A model generated the notes under the pieces. It saw nothing but the letters and a program-made list of their open reading frames with translations, did not search any database and was not told the DNA's origin. Both the position numbers and the translations under genes were made by a program. A stretch of 64,000 bases of DNA from Hyunsoonleella jejuensis (GTDB taxonomy: Bacteria > Bacteroidota > Bacteroidia > Flavobacteriales > Flavobacteriaceae): positions 496,001 through 560,000 of the forward strand of contig NZ_FOFN01000001.1 of assembly GCF_900111025.1 (NCBI RefSeq). Reading direction: 5' to 3'. Of this stretch, positions 18,776 through 27,872 are shown one piece after another (position 1 is the stretch's first letter; each line of letters opens with the position of its first letter).

Positions 18776-20233
18776 TTACTCACTATAGAAGTAAATGTTG
18801 TCTAAAATGAAATTTGGTCCTCCAGCTAAGATGAGGGCTCCTAAATTGTTCTTTTGAGCAGTAAGGTCTCCATCTAAAGGAATATCTAAAGATGTCCAAG
18901 CTCCAACAGTTAAACCAGTAGCATCAAATCTTTTATCCTTGTCATCTCCATCAGGCAAACCAGTGAAGATATTTGTTTCTATCTCGCCATTCGCTCCAAC
19001 GTCTCTAATTTGTATATTAATATTGGTTCCTGCTTCTTCTGTATAAATATCGACATGCATGTGTGTTAATGTTGACGCATCCACTCGATTATTAAAGAGT
19101 ATTCCTGTAAAATTATTATTGGCATAAACTTGAACTAACTGTCCTGGAGGTCCAACCTCCGTAACCTCTGTAGTTGATCCACCGAAACCAGGACTAAAAT
19201 TACTTTCCGTGACCGCAGTATAAACATCACTATATATAGATTTAACATTGGCAGCTGGCCTCATTGGCACCGGAGCTAGAGGCAACGCACCGCTAGAGGT
19301 TACTGTTAAAGATCCTTCTGCTTTAACACCTGCTAATTCTGCTGTTATTTCAGTCGCTCCTTCTCCAATAACGCTAACAATACCTAGTTGATTTACAATA
19401 GCAACATCGCTATCTGAAGAAATGAAATCGAAATATGCTGGAGCTCCACTAACTTCCACATTATCACCAGCAACATCGTATTTTATTGATAGGCCTTGGG
19501 ATGCAATATTTAATTCGCTTCCTGTAAAGGTTTGTTGCACTAAATCCTGCCCACTAAATACAATTGGTCTTGGTTGAGAAACAATTCCTGTTTTTTCGAA
19601 CTTCAACTCATCGATCCAAAAAGTCCAAGCTATTTCATTTCCATTCGGACCATCTCCAAGTGAGTCAAAACCGCCTGCAGCAAAGAAGAACATACCAGTT
19701 TCTTGAATTAACTTTGATGGATCTGGTATCGGAACTATATATTTCTTCCATCCAGTGGTCATTTGTATAACATTGGCAACAGCGTAGGAAGGTTCACTTT
19801 CTAATCGATCAAAATCGGTACCAAAACCAACTTCTACGGTTCCAGATGTAGTTCCTTGCGCCCAGAACGTTAGGGCATCATATCCTGTTAAATTTCTTCC
19901 CGCTCCACGGTCTTCAAAAATTCCGCCAATAAAGTTTCCATTGGGATCGTTAGAAGCGGGTACATCAATTCTTATCGCAGAAGTTCCTTTGTAGAATGTG
20001 TTATTATCTACACCAAAACCGTCAGTATTTGCGCCTGCTGCTGGATCGAAAGATCTAAAAAATTGATCTGTAAGTCCTACTGGGGCATCTATAAAGATGT
20101 CACCTGCTGTTGGGAATTTAGCAAATGTTGCTTCATCAGAAAGCTCTCTTTCGCAACTAAGAACAAGCACCATCGTACACGTTAAAAGGAATGTGTACTT
20201 GAAATATGTAAATTTTATATTTTTCATTTTCAT
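18776..20233 (-). CDS. surface glycan-binding lipoprotein with Big_2-type Ig domain (485 aa)
   Basis: A lipoprotein signal (VLSC) follows a basic N-terminus. I place the start at ATG 20233 (MKMKNIKF), 1 bp after the upstream stop. A longer frame from 20287 would run 53 bp into the GH2-barrel gene. The first 200 residues form a beta-rich, CBM-like domain (WTFWIDELKFEKTG at its end). A bacterial Ig-like domain follows (SDSDVAIVNQLGIVSVIGEG), and a second CBM-like domain ends in FILDNIYFYSE. No hydrolase motif is visible. Position and architecture match SusE/SGBP-type proteins of laminarin loci, which hold glucan at the cell surface. That role is inferred. Confidence 0.8.
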   Translation of the reverse strand: MKMKNIKFTYFKYTFLLTCTMVLVLSCERELSDEATFAKFPTAGDIFIDAPVGLTDQFFRSFDPAAGANTDGFGVDNNTFYKGTSAIRIDVPASNDPNGNFIGGIFEDRGAGRNLTGYDALTFWAQGTTSGTVEVGFGTDFDRLESEPSYAVANVIQMTTGWKKYIVPIPDPSKLIQETGMFFFAAGGFDSLGDGPNGNEIAWTFWIDELKFEKTGIVSQPRPIVFSGQDLVQQTFTGSELNIASQGLSIKYDVAGDNVEVSGAPAYFDFISSDSDVAIVNQLGIVSVIGEGATEITAELAGVKAEGSLTVTSSGALPLAPVPMRPAANVKSIYSDVYTAVTESNFSPGFGGSTTEVTEVGPPGQLVQVYANNNFTGILFNNRVDASTLTHMHVDIYTEEAGTNINIQIRDVGANGEIETNIFTGLPDGDDKDKRFDATGLTVGAWTSLDIPLDGDLTAQKNNLGALILAGGPNFILDNIYFYSE

Positions 20234-20234
20234 C

Positions 20235-23200
20235 TTATTTACCGATATTAATATGTATATATGTTCTGATTTCCCATTCATTTCCATTGTCGAAACCTAC
20301 CGGACTTAATGGAGGAACGCCAGGAAATGTATTTGGTGGAACCGCGGTAGGTGCATACCTTGGTGAGAACTCATCTAATGAACGCCAAATACCACGGATA
20401 CCAATTTTAGTTTCTGGCATAATAAACCAATCTGGTTTGCTAATTGATGTAGAAATATCAATCATGTTTTGCACAGGGAATGTTAAATTAAAGTCACGAT
20501 GGTAATCAAAAGGCCCCCAATCGTTAATTTTACAACTGTACTCCATTTTCCACTTTTTGTAAATCATTTTGATATCGCCACCAAAGCGGTCTATAGTTCT
20601 ATCGCTATCACCTTGGGCTTGCGCTGTACCTCCATAAAAATTACCAATTATGCCTATATCTGGACTAACCCTAGATACAATACGAGAGCTTAACTCCCAT
20701 AAATCTTGTGCTGGCGCAGCTTGAGGAAATGCGAAAAAAGTACGATTCGCTAAGAAACCAATATGTGCGTCTTGTGCTGTTGGATGGTGTCTATACACAA
20801 AACCTAAGTTAAAGGCAAACTTTGCATCCTCTGCCCTGTCGTTATCCCATTCGTAGAACCATGATCCCGGAGTAGGGTCGAAGGTTAAAAGCAACTCTCC
20901 TGCCGTAGTTTCTCTGTTGCCTCCTCGGACAGCAAAAGGATCGTCAATAAAATTTCTTAATCTTCCTGGAGCTGAAACATCGTTTGGCATTGGGTCTACC
21001 AACGGTTTTTGCCAAAGAAAATTAGGTGCTATTTGCCAATTTCCTATTAGGTAAGTAAATCCAGAAAGTATGTTGGTTTGGTTACCACTTCCAGAATCTT
21101 TAAGCTTCCATCCTGTAAAAGTTCTAGTAGCATCTGCACCACCATTGGCTACCAAGCCCATATAAGCTGCTTGTCCATACCAGTTAAACTTACCGGCTTG
21201 AAGGGTTATTTTAGCTTTCCCTCCCCAGTTATCATCTGAGTTTATTTTGTCTTGGTAAACTGTATAGTTACCTGGCCCTCCTGTTACATCTTGGAAGGTA
21301 CTACCATTTAATGGACTACCTCCCCAAATTCCCCCAAGTGAAATACCTAATTTTCCAAATTCTTTTTCAAGAACCAAAGTTGCACGTTCTGTTGGCCATG
21401 GTGGAATTACACCCGATCTAACTTGGTTAGGATCCAAAATTCGACGACCGTTTTCATCAAAACTTAGTGAAGTGTTTACATCTCTATGATAAATCCCGGT
21501 AATATCCCAGTGTTTAAATTGGGTTCGGTATTTTAAAAGCATTGTTGGATTTGCGCCCCACCATAATTGCGGCCCAAATGCTGCTTTTAAACCTTTAAAG
21601 GCACGCTTTCCGTCTATCTCTAGTCCTAAAATTTCACCGTTGTAAATGTCTAGGTTAGGCCCATAATTCGCTTCTGGATACAACCCGAAAAAATCACCTT
21701 CATATCCCCAGTGGTAGTGCCCTGTTCTGTAAAAGCCTCTTACATCTGCATGTTTTGTTTGCCAATCAAACTCCGCATTGTAAACTCTTAGGCGATTATT
21801 ATCTGTAATTACAATTTCTTCACCATTATCATTAATCACAGTAATTGGCCTGCCAACATTCTCGTAGAAAATCTCGTTAATCGGGTTTTGTGCCACATTT
21901 CCCAAGATATTGAAGTTGACCTCTGCAGTCATATTAGATGTTGGTTTCCCCTCAACCCCTACATAGTAAGATTGCATATGATCGAAACCAAGTTGGTTTG
22001 GAAATGTATTTGTATCTGGATCTGCATTTTCCGGGGTGGTAATTAAACTACCTCCTGTGTTAAAAGTTGTAAACTCCGCTCTAAGATTGCTTAATTTAAT
22101 TTTTCCACCGCTTTGAGCATCAAGGGCTGCCTTATCTCCCCGTGCTGTTAAAACTGCATCCATTAAATTGATGCTGTTAAAATAATTTTGAATGAAATCT
22201 TGATTGACACCTTCATCGTAAGGATTCAATTGATGGGCTTCTTTTAGTGCATAGTATGCTGCTCTTGGATATAAATCGTATAAACCTCTTGGGCTTGTTG
22301 GGCCTTTGGCGCAGATACCAAACCACTCTTCATTCATATTATTTTCACCTGGTGCTAGGTCTATTGAGTATCCACCATTAGCCCATGATGCATTATTATC
22401 ATGCACGTCGGCATTTTCTCTTTTATCGAAACCATACTTCCACCAGCCATCACTGAATTGAAATGTAAACCCTCCTATAGAGTTTTGTGCTTTTCCTAAA
22501 CCAGCAGCATTTGCATAAATTTCTCTCCAGTTTTCTACCATGTAATAGGCCTGAGACTTCTGGTCTTCTTTATTTTCAATAGCATTGAACGCATCTGCAC
22601 CGAACTCTGTAAACATAATTGGTTTATCCAATTTCGTTTTAACAACATCAAACATGTCTGTGAATGATGAGCCTCGATAAGAGTTTACGCCATAGATATC
22701 CACATCCTTACATTCCTCAGCCACAATATCAATAAATAACACATCTCCATTACATATTGCTACTGGATGTGAATCATCCATCTCTTTCATTATCTTTGCA
22801 GCCTCGTTCATTAATTTATACATGGGCCTTCCACGACTTTCTCCAATAAAGTTTATTCTGCCTTCATCATCAGGGAAATCTTCTGTTTCTGCTCCTGCCC
22901 AAAACAACCCATAGTTGTTTTCGTTACCCAATAGGTACAGCAACAGACCTGGCGTGTTTTTATATTCCTTTACTAAGTTCTTAACTTCAGAAATTAGAAA
23001 TTCACTTGTTTTTGGATCATCGTATATTGTTACTGGTGTCCAAACGCCTTCAAGCGTTAATCCGTAGCGTCCAAATGAATGATTTAGCATAGTGTATATG
23101 CCATAGTTTTCGTAGATATACTTAATCCACCTTGCCGGCACACCTGTATACTGTCGAATCACATTAACATTCATGTTTCTAAGTAAAGACATCTCGGTAT

Positions 23201-23426
23201 CTAAACCCGCTTTTATGACATCGTCTGATTTGTTCCAAAAATCAGCATTAACAGTGTTGGTGCCAATAGGAATATAATCCCAGTTCATACCATTAATCAT
23301 GAAATCCTCTCCATTGACCACTAACTTCTGGCCCTCTTCATTTTCAACGACCTGTACTTTTGCTGCTTGAGCAAAAACAGAGCATGTAAATAAGAAGAAA
23401 AAGAATCGTAGAAATTTGTTTTTCAT
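20235..23426 (-). CDS. GH2-like glycosidase or transglycosidase fused to a C-terminal outer-membrane beta-barrel (1063 aa)
   Basis: A type I signal peptide ends near FAQA (residue 21). Residues about 25-400 form a GH-A TIM barrel of the GH2 TIM type: acid/base Glu169 in LGNENN and nucleophile Glu274 in FTEFGADAF. No GH2 sandwich domains precede it, and some segments recall GH72 glucanosyltransferases. Residues about 450-1063 alternate aromatic and polar residues in many short amphipathic strands (for example FAFNLGFVYRHH, WKMEYSCKINDWG). They finish with EWEIRTYIHINIGK, as outer-membrane beta-barrels do. It is the first gene after the operon promoter. It may process beta-glucan at the outer membrane and perhaps also provide a pore. 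The family number and activity are open. Confidence 0.75.
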   Translation of the reverse strand: MKNKFLRFFFFLFTCSVFAQAAKVQVVENEEGQKLVVNGEDFMINGMNWDYIPIGTNTVNADFWNKSDDVIKAGLDTEMSLLRNMNVNVIRQYTGVPARWIKYIYENYGIYTMLNHSFGRYGLTLEGVWTPVTIYDDPKTSEFLISEVKNLVKEYKNTPGLLLYLLGNENNYGLFWAGAETEDFPDDEGRINFIGESRGRPMYKLMNEAAKIMKEMDDSHPVAICNGDVLFIDIVAEECKDVDIYGVNSYRGSSFTDMFDVVKTKLDKPIMFTEFGADAFNAIENKEDQKSQAYYMVENWREIYANAAGLGKAQNSIGGFTFQFSDGWWKYGFDKRENADVHDNNASWANGGYSIDLAPGENNMNEEWFGICAKGPTSPRGLYDLYPRAAYYALKEAHQLNPYDEGVNQDFIQNYFNSINLMDAVLTARGDKAALDAQSGGKIKLSNLRAEFTTFNTGGSLITTPENADPDTNTFPNQLGFDHMQSYYVGVEGKPTSNMTAEVNFNILGNVAQNPINEIFYENVGRPITVINDNGEEIVITDNNRLRVYNAEFDWQTKHADVRGFYRTGHYHWGYEGDFFGLYPEANYGPNLDIYNGEILGLEIDGKRAFKGLKAAFGPQLWWGANPTMLLKYRTQFKHWDITGIYHRDVNTSLSFDENGRRILDPNQVRSGVIPPWPTERATLVLEKEFGKLGISLGGIWGGSPLNGSTFQDVTGGPGNYTVYQDKINSDDNWGGKAKITLQAGKFNWYGQAAYMGLVANGGADATRTFTGWKLKDSGSGNQTNILSGFTYLIGNWQIAPNFLWQKPLVDPMPNDVSAPGRLRNFIDDPFAVRGGNRETTAGELLLTFDPTPGSWFYEWDNDRAEDAKFAFNLGFVYRHHPTAQDAHIGFLANRTFFAFPQAAPAQDLWELSSRIVSRVSPDIGIIGNFYGGTAQAQGDSDRTIDRFGGDIKMIYKKWKMEYSCKINDWGPFDYHRDFNLTFPVQNMIDISTSISKPDWFIMPETKIGIRGIWRSLDEFSPRYAPTAVPPNTFPGVPPLSPVGFDNGNEWEIRTYIHINIGK

Positions 23427-23508
23427 TGTTATAGTTATTTTAAGTTGTTAGTTTTATGTAGTGAAACAATTTCATGTCTTCACCGATTTATGAAATGAGG
23501 CAGGATAG

Positions 23509-23538
23509 TAAAATTACCTTAAAAGATTACAAATTCAA
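23509..23538 (-). promoter_or_regulatory. candidate promoter of the beta-glucan operon
   Basis: On the minus strand TTG (23538-23536) is followed after 19 nt by TAATTTTA (23516-23509), close to the Bacteroidota -33 TTG and -7 TAnnTTTG signals with one mismatch at the last base. Transcription would begin near 23502, leaving a leader of about 75 nt before the ATG at 23426. Confidence 0.45.
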
Positions 23539-23714
23539 TATAATTTACCCCAACAAAAAACATACATGTTAAAAAAACACCCCAAAAAATAGCAAATACG
23601 TAATAATAGAAAGGGTTTCTTGATAATTCCTTCCTATCAATTTGCAATCGATTTAATTAAATAAAAGCTTAAATGTTGTGGTAATGTATAGGTGTTTGGA
23701 GGTGTTGTATGGGA
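23539..23714. promoter_or_regulatory. A-rich upstream region of the operon, possible regulator-binding site
   Basis: This stretch between the regulator gene and the -33 element contains AACATACATGTT (23559-23570, arms AACA/TGTT). The arms sit inside a near mirror-symmetric A-rich segment bounded by CCCC on both sides (about 23548-23583). No clear terminator for the upstream regulator gene is seen. A SusR-like regulator site here is plausible only from position. Confidence 0.3.
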
Positions 23715-26528
23715 TTATATCTCTAAAATATAATCTGAAAGGCTGGCTTCATGGGGTAAATCCATTTTTTTTCTTAGTCTGTAGCGCTTTACCTCCACGC
23801 TTCTAGATGAGATATTAAGCAATGGCGCTATTTCTTTGGAAGTTAAATTGAGGCGTAAATAAGCACAAAGCCTTAAATCGTTAGATGTTAAACTAGGATG
23901 CAGTTCTTTAATTTTTTTAAGGAAATCTTTATCCGCGTTATTGAAGGCTTCTTGAAACAAGTTCCAATCGTCGTTGTTATTTAAATTTCTATCGATGATT
24001 TTTATCACTTTACCCAAGGCTTTAGTGTCCTTTATACTTTCAAGCTCTTGTTTTAAACTACTTAAGAACTCATTCTTTTTAATAAGGCTCATTGTGGATA
24101 TACCAAGCTCTCGGTTTTTATTTTCAATATCTTCCCTAAGTTTTTCGTTTTTGAAACGCATCAATTGTTGTTTGTTCTCAAGCTCCTTAAGCTCAAACTC
24201 TCTTGTTGATTTTTTTATCAAACGTTCTCTTTGTTTTCTATAATACCGTTTATAAATATTATGCATTAACAAAGAAAAGAGTAGAACAACTAAAACATAC
24301 AGCCCAATAGCTAAATTAGATAACAACAAAGGTCGTTTAATTCGAAACGCGTAAGTGGCATTATTGGATGTTATCTGATTACCAACCCTTCCCTTTACAA
24401 CAAAATTATAATCGCCGTAAGGTAGGTTTTCAAACAAAACACTTCCACGCGTTGACCAATCGCTCCATTCATCATAAATACCTTCCAATTTATAACTATA
24501 TTCCGGCCTTTCAGTTTTTGAAAACTCTGAAATACTATATCTAATTCTGAGATTGTTTTCTTTATTTCTTAACTCTGGTTTTGTTGATAAATCCATGAAT
24601 GTAATATCGCTTCCGCCTTTAGATGTATTTACTGTAACCCGATTGATATCGATTTTATGGTCATGGCTTTTAATTTTATCTAAATCTAAAATAACATATC
24701 CGGTGGTAGAGCCCAGTAAAAATTGCTGTTCTTCAATTGGTGTAACGCTCTCGTAACCCCTCACGTCTTCACGAATGTCTTCTGGAAAAGGAACGGTAAA
24801 TATCTTTTGCTCACCACTAAGTTTAGACGGTGCTAAGTAATGTATCCCTCTGGATGAAAAACTCCATATTTTATTTGTTTTAGAATCGGCTATTATTTTT
24901 GCCGAAGTGAAATGTTCTATATTTATTAATTTACTTAATGTACTGTCTTTTTCAAAAGCCTTACGTGCTCTATTATAACTAAATACTCCATTTTTATGTG
25001 CATACAACAGGTTATCGTTATAACGAATAAGACTAGAATTTAGACCTTTTTTTAATAGTGTGTCTTTTGAATAGGTAAGTACTTCCGTAAGATCTTCGCT
25101 TAAGGTTAATTTAAAGACACCTTTATATTCATGACTTAAATAAATCTCGTTTGTATCTGCAAACTCAAAATATCTGCTTGAAATATTGAAACCCTTAACT
25201 TTATGTTTTAAGCGCCATTCTCCATTACTTTTATTCAAAATATATAATCCATCGTAATTACCCTGAATTAATTCATTAGGCTTATTCGGTAATTTTTTTA
25301 TTTGCCATGTACCTTGCACATTTGCGATTTTCGAAGCCGTTGACTTGTTAATTATGAACGTTCCAGAATTATGACCACAGAACAGCGTATTTTCAATGAT
25401 ATTTAAAAACCAAACCTGTCCTTGTGTGCCTTCAATAAATTTAAAGTCTTCGTCACTTTTTAAAGGTTTGTAAAACAAACCTTGGTTAGTTCCCAGATAC
25501 AACATTTCGTCGAACACTTTGGAAGCATAAACACTTCCAATAACGCCAGTTTTGTCAAAATAAAACTTAAAAGGAGAATTACTATTTATGCAGTTTATAC
25601 CATTATCTAACCCAAGCCAAATATTATTATCTAAATCTTCAAAAACAGATAAGACCGTATTGTTGGTTAAACCTTCTTTTTGATTTATTTGGTATTTTAT
25701 CTCTCCATTAATAGAAATATGTATAATACCGTCACCAATAGTACCTATTACATAGCTCTTGTCCTTTAATTGAATACTACTAAAAGCACTTACGTCTTGT
25801 AACATAGTATTAGCTGGAATATCCCAAGATGATAGACGATTATTCTCAAGCTTTAAGAACCCTTTATCCTGAGTAAGTATATATAATGCATTGTTACGAT
25901 TATATATATTTACAATAAGATTGTTTTTCAAAATACTATCATTTGAAACTAAAACAGCATTACCGTTTTTTATAACAAATAACCCGTTGTTTATAGTCTG
26001 AAAATATATATCAGTATTTACCTTGAATACACCGGTAATTTTTGATTTTTGATCTATATAGGTGTAAGATTTTGTCTCCTTGTTATAAATATGAATTCTA
26101 TCTAAAGACTGAAAAATAATAACATCTCCTAGTGTAAGTATTTTCCAAAACTCTTCGTCTTCTAGAAACTTTATTTGAAGTTCTTTAGCCAGCGAGGTAT
26201 ATTGTAATCTGCCAAACCTGTTTTTTTTCCAATACCCAAAGTCATGATAACTGCCAGTATAGATTAAATCATCTATTACTGTTACAGCACGAATTATTGT
26301 TTCATTAGGAGACCTGTATAAATTCCAAATTGCACCATTATATTCCAACAAACCTTTATTGTTGGCCACATAAATAAATCGGTTTTGAGATTGAGAAATA
26401 GACCAGTTTTGAGATTCCCCCTGATAATCGCTAGGATAAAATACATTAATAGGCGGACTCTCTTGCCCCGCTATTTTTAAAAATAAACCAGATATTACAA
26501 ACAGTATACAATAACTGATGCGTTTCAC
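23715..26528 (-). CDS. SusR-like membrane regulator: Reg_prop repeats, Y_Y_Y domain, TM, LuxR-type HTH (937 aa)
   Basis: A signal peptide is followed by a periplasmic beta-propeller of two-component-regulator propeller repeats (for example LSVFEDLDNNIWLGLDNGIN, about residues 295-315). A Y_Y_Y domain comes next (about 665-725, YSYKLEGIYDEWSDW), then one membrane helix (about 735-757) and a cytoplasmic coiled coil (about 760-850). The C-terminal helix-turn-helix of LuxR type has the motif LTSKEIAPLLNISSRSVEVK. Unlike hybrid two-component systems it has no histidine-kinase or receiver domain, so it resembles SusR of the starch system. It would sense a glucan fragment in the periplasm and activate genes directly. 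The beta-glucan operon starts 288 bp downstream on the same strand, the obvious target. Confidence 0.88.
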   Translation of the reverse strand: MKRISYCILFVISGLFLKIAGQESPPINVFYPSDYQGESQNWSISQSQNRFIYVANNKGLLEYNGAIWNLYRSPNETIIRAVTVIDDLIYTGSYHDFGYWKKNRFGRLQYTSLAKELQIKFLEDEEFWKILTLGDVIIFQSLDRIHIYNKETKSYTYIDQKSKITGVFKVNTDIYFQTINNGLFVIKNGNAVLVSNDSILKNNLIVNIYNRNNALYILTQDKGFLKLENNRLSSWDIPANTMLQDVSAFSSIQLKDKSYVIGTIGDGIIHISINGEIKYQINQKEGLTNNTVLSVFEDLDNNIWLGLDNGINCINSNSPFKFYFDKTGVIGSVYASKVFDEMLYLGTNQGLFYKPLKSDEDFKFIEGTQGQVWFLNIIENTLFCGHNSGTFIINKSTASKIANVQGTWQIKKLPNKPNELIQGNYDGLYILNKSNGEWRLKHKVKGFNISSRYFEFADTNEIYLSHEYKGVFKLTLSEDLTEVLTYSKDTLLKKGLNSSLIRYNDNLLYAHKNGVFSYNRARKAFEKDSTLSKLINIEHFTSAKIIADSKTNKIWSFSSRGIHYLAPSKLSGEQKIFTVPFPEDIREDVRGYESVTPIEEQQFLLGSTTGYVILDLDKIKSHDHKIDINRVTVNTSKGGSDITFMDLSTKPELRNKENNLRIRYSISEFSKTERPEYSYKLEGIYDEWSDWSTRGSVLFENLPYGDYNFVVKGRVGNQITSNNATYAFRIKRPLLLSNLAIGLYVLVVLLFSLLMHNIYKRYYRKQRERLIKKSTREFELKELENKQQLMRFKNEKLREDIENKNRELGISTMSLIKKNEFLSSLKQELESIKDTKALGKVIKIIDRNLNNNDDWNLFQEAFNNADKDFLKKIKELHPSLTSNDLRLCAYLRLNLTSKEIAPLLNISSRSVEVKRYRLRKKMDLPHEASLSDYILEI

Positions 26529-26685
26529 ATGAATTAGTTTTGTTGGGTTGTGAAGATAGTAAAATCAGGGGTTATAACCAACTTTGTATAGTTAGTGTAT
26601 AGTACAATTAATAATATACATATACTTACAAAGTAAAAATTTAAGTTTTAAACAATTTTCAGTACTCGAAAAATAGTTCGAACTA

Positions 26686-27363
26686 TTATTCTGTAACACG
26701 TTTAATTCTACCGCCAAGTACCCTGCTTTCGTCTATGCTTTCTGGGTTTCCATAAATAAATATATCACCTCCCGCACGTACTTTAGCTGTTACTTTTTTG
26801 GTAGCGTAAACATGCGCTTCGCCTGCAGCCCTGATGGATACTTCGGTTTGCTCAGTAATTAGTGTTTCGCCATTATAATCGCCCCCAGTATAAATTGATA
26901 CATCTTGATGTTCAGCTTTACCTGAGGCATGTATATCTCCTCCTGTAACCGCCCTCACATTTATGTATTTTACATCAACTTTTACCTTAATTTCTGCACC
27001 TTCTTGAGCGTTCAAATCTATTTCAAATTGTTTTATAACATCATCTGAATAAATTTTTGTCCCCTCGTTTCCATCAATTACATCGATGTTGGTGTAGTGT
27101 AATTTTATTTTTGTGTTGCTGCCATCGAAGGCTTCCTCTAGCTTCATTTTAATTTTTAAGGTGCCATTCTTGTTATTTACTACAACATCGTTTTTATTCT
27201 TTCCTGTGATAACAACCTTATCAAAATCAGACTTAATTAATTCTACTTCAATTAAATCATACACTTTAAGTTCGCTAAACTCACCAACAGTTTTTTCTAT
27301 TGTTTTTTGTGCTGAAGCAGTTAAAGACATTAAACATACGAGTATAATCGCTAAATATTTCAT
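26686..27363 (-). CDS. secreted GIN-domain (DUF2807) protein (225 aa)
   Basis: A type I signal peptide (cleavage near TASAQ, residue 19) is followed by one GIN/DUF2807 domain. This is a parallel beta-helix-like fold with recurring short strands (GGDIHASGKAEHQDVSIYTGGDYNGE). GIN proteins are common in Bacteroidota and are sometimes called putative autotransporter adhesin heads; function is unproven. The mature protein is strongly beta-predicted, without catalytic motifs. It is monocistronic, 157 bp upstream of the regulator gene on the same strand. The gap between them contains two TATAGT repeats 11 bp apart (26587, 26598), of unknown meaning. Confidence 0.8.
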   Translation of the reverse strand: MKYLAIILVCLMSLTASAQKTIEKTVGEFSELKVYDLIEVELIKSDFDKVVITGKNKNDVVVNNKNGTLKIKMKLEEAFDGSNTKIKLHYTNIDVIDGNEGTKIYSDDVIKQFEIDLNAQEGAEIKVKVDVKYINVRAVTGGDIHASGKAEHQDVSIYTGGDYNGETLITEQTEVSIRAAGEAHVYATKKVTAKVRAGGDIFIYGNPESIDESRVLGGRIKRVTE

Positions 27364-27445
27364 GTTATGGTTTTAGTTTATTGCTAAACACAAAATTATC
27401 AATAATTATTCCTTTGTTGCTTCGCTTTAAGAAAATATAAACATT

Positions 27446-27742
27446 TTAAACTAAAACCTTTACCGCTGTACCTGTAACGGAAACGAAAAAATACATACCA
27501 GAAGAGGTTTCAAAATCCAATGTAATTCCCACTACAGCGTTAGCGCCTAGTTGCGCTGCATTAGATTTTAAATTTTGAAACGCCTCTTCCTTGGCTTCGT
27601 CTATCAATGAAGACGTAATTTCTAAATTTTTCTCGGTTTTAAAAGAGTACTTCTTTTTTAAATTACTTGAAACTCCAGTAACTATTCCTAAATAATCTTT
27701 GATCTTATGGTCTTCTATAGAGTTTGTTGTTGTTAAAATCAT
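27446..27742 (-). CDS. YbjQ/UPF0145 family protein (98 aa)
   Basis: A small cytoplasmic protein of the YbjQ (UPF0145, DUF74) family. The family pattern is visible in YLGIVTGV near the N-terminus and in LGANAVVGITLDFET (about residues 65-79) near the C-terminus. The fold is a beta-sandwich that assembles into oligomers; some members are annotated heavy-metal-binding, but the role is not established. It is transcribed divergently from the SulP gene 130 bp away. Confidence 0.85.
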   Translation of the reverse strand: MILTTTNSIEDHKIKDYLGIVTGVSSNLKKKYSFKTEKNLEITSSLIDEAKEEAFQNLKSNAAQLGANAVVGITLDFETSSGMYFFVSVTGTAVKVLV

Positions 27743-27801
27743 TTGTTCTTGTTTTAAAGCAGTACTAAGATAAAAATTCTCTTTGACTGTTTTGAGGCGA
27801 A

Positions 27802-27832
27802 TTGATTATGTACAAATTTTCATTTAACTTCG
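27802..27832 (+). promoter_or_regulatory. candidate promoter of the SulP-GH20 unit
   Basis: TTG (27802-27804) and TAACTTCG (27825-27832) are separated by 20 nt, resembling the Bacteroidota -33/-7 pair with one mismatch. The predicted start is about 35 nt before the ATG at 27873. Confidence 0.35.
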
Positions 27833-27872
27833 TTAATATTAGATTCGATAAATTCATACTAAAACATAAAAT

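Noticed and set aside
26587-26603. TATAGT direct repeats 11 bp apart upstream of the regulator gene
   Set aside because: Short and AT-rich; no support beyond helical spacing, so not claimed as an operator.
27113-27376. Open frame on the plus strand opposite the GIN-domain gene
   Set aside because: It lies wholly antisense to a well-supported gene, with no recognisable domain.
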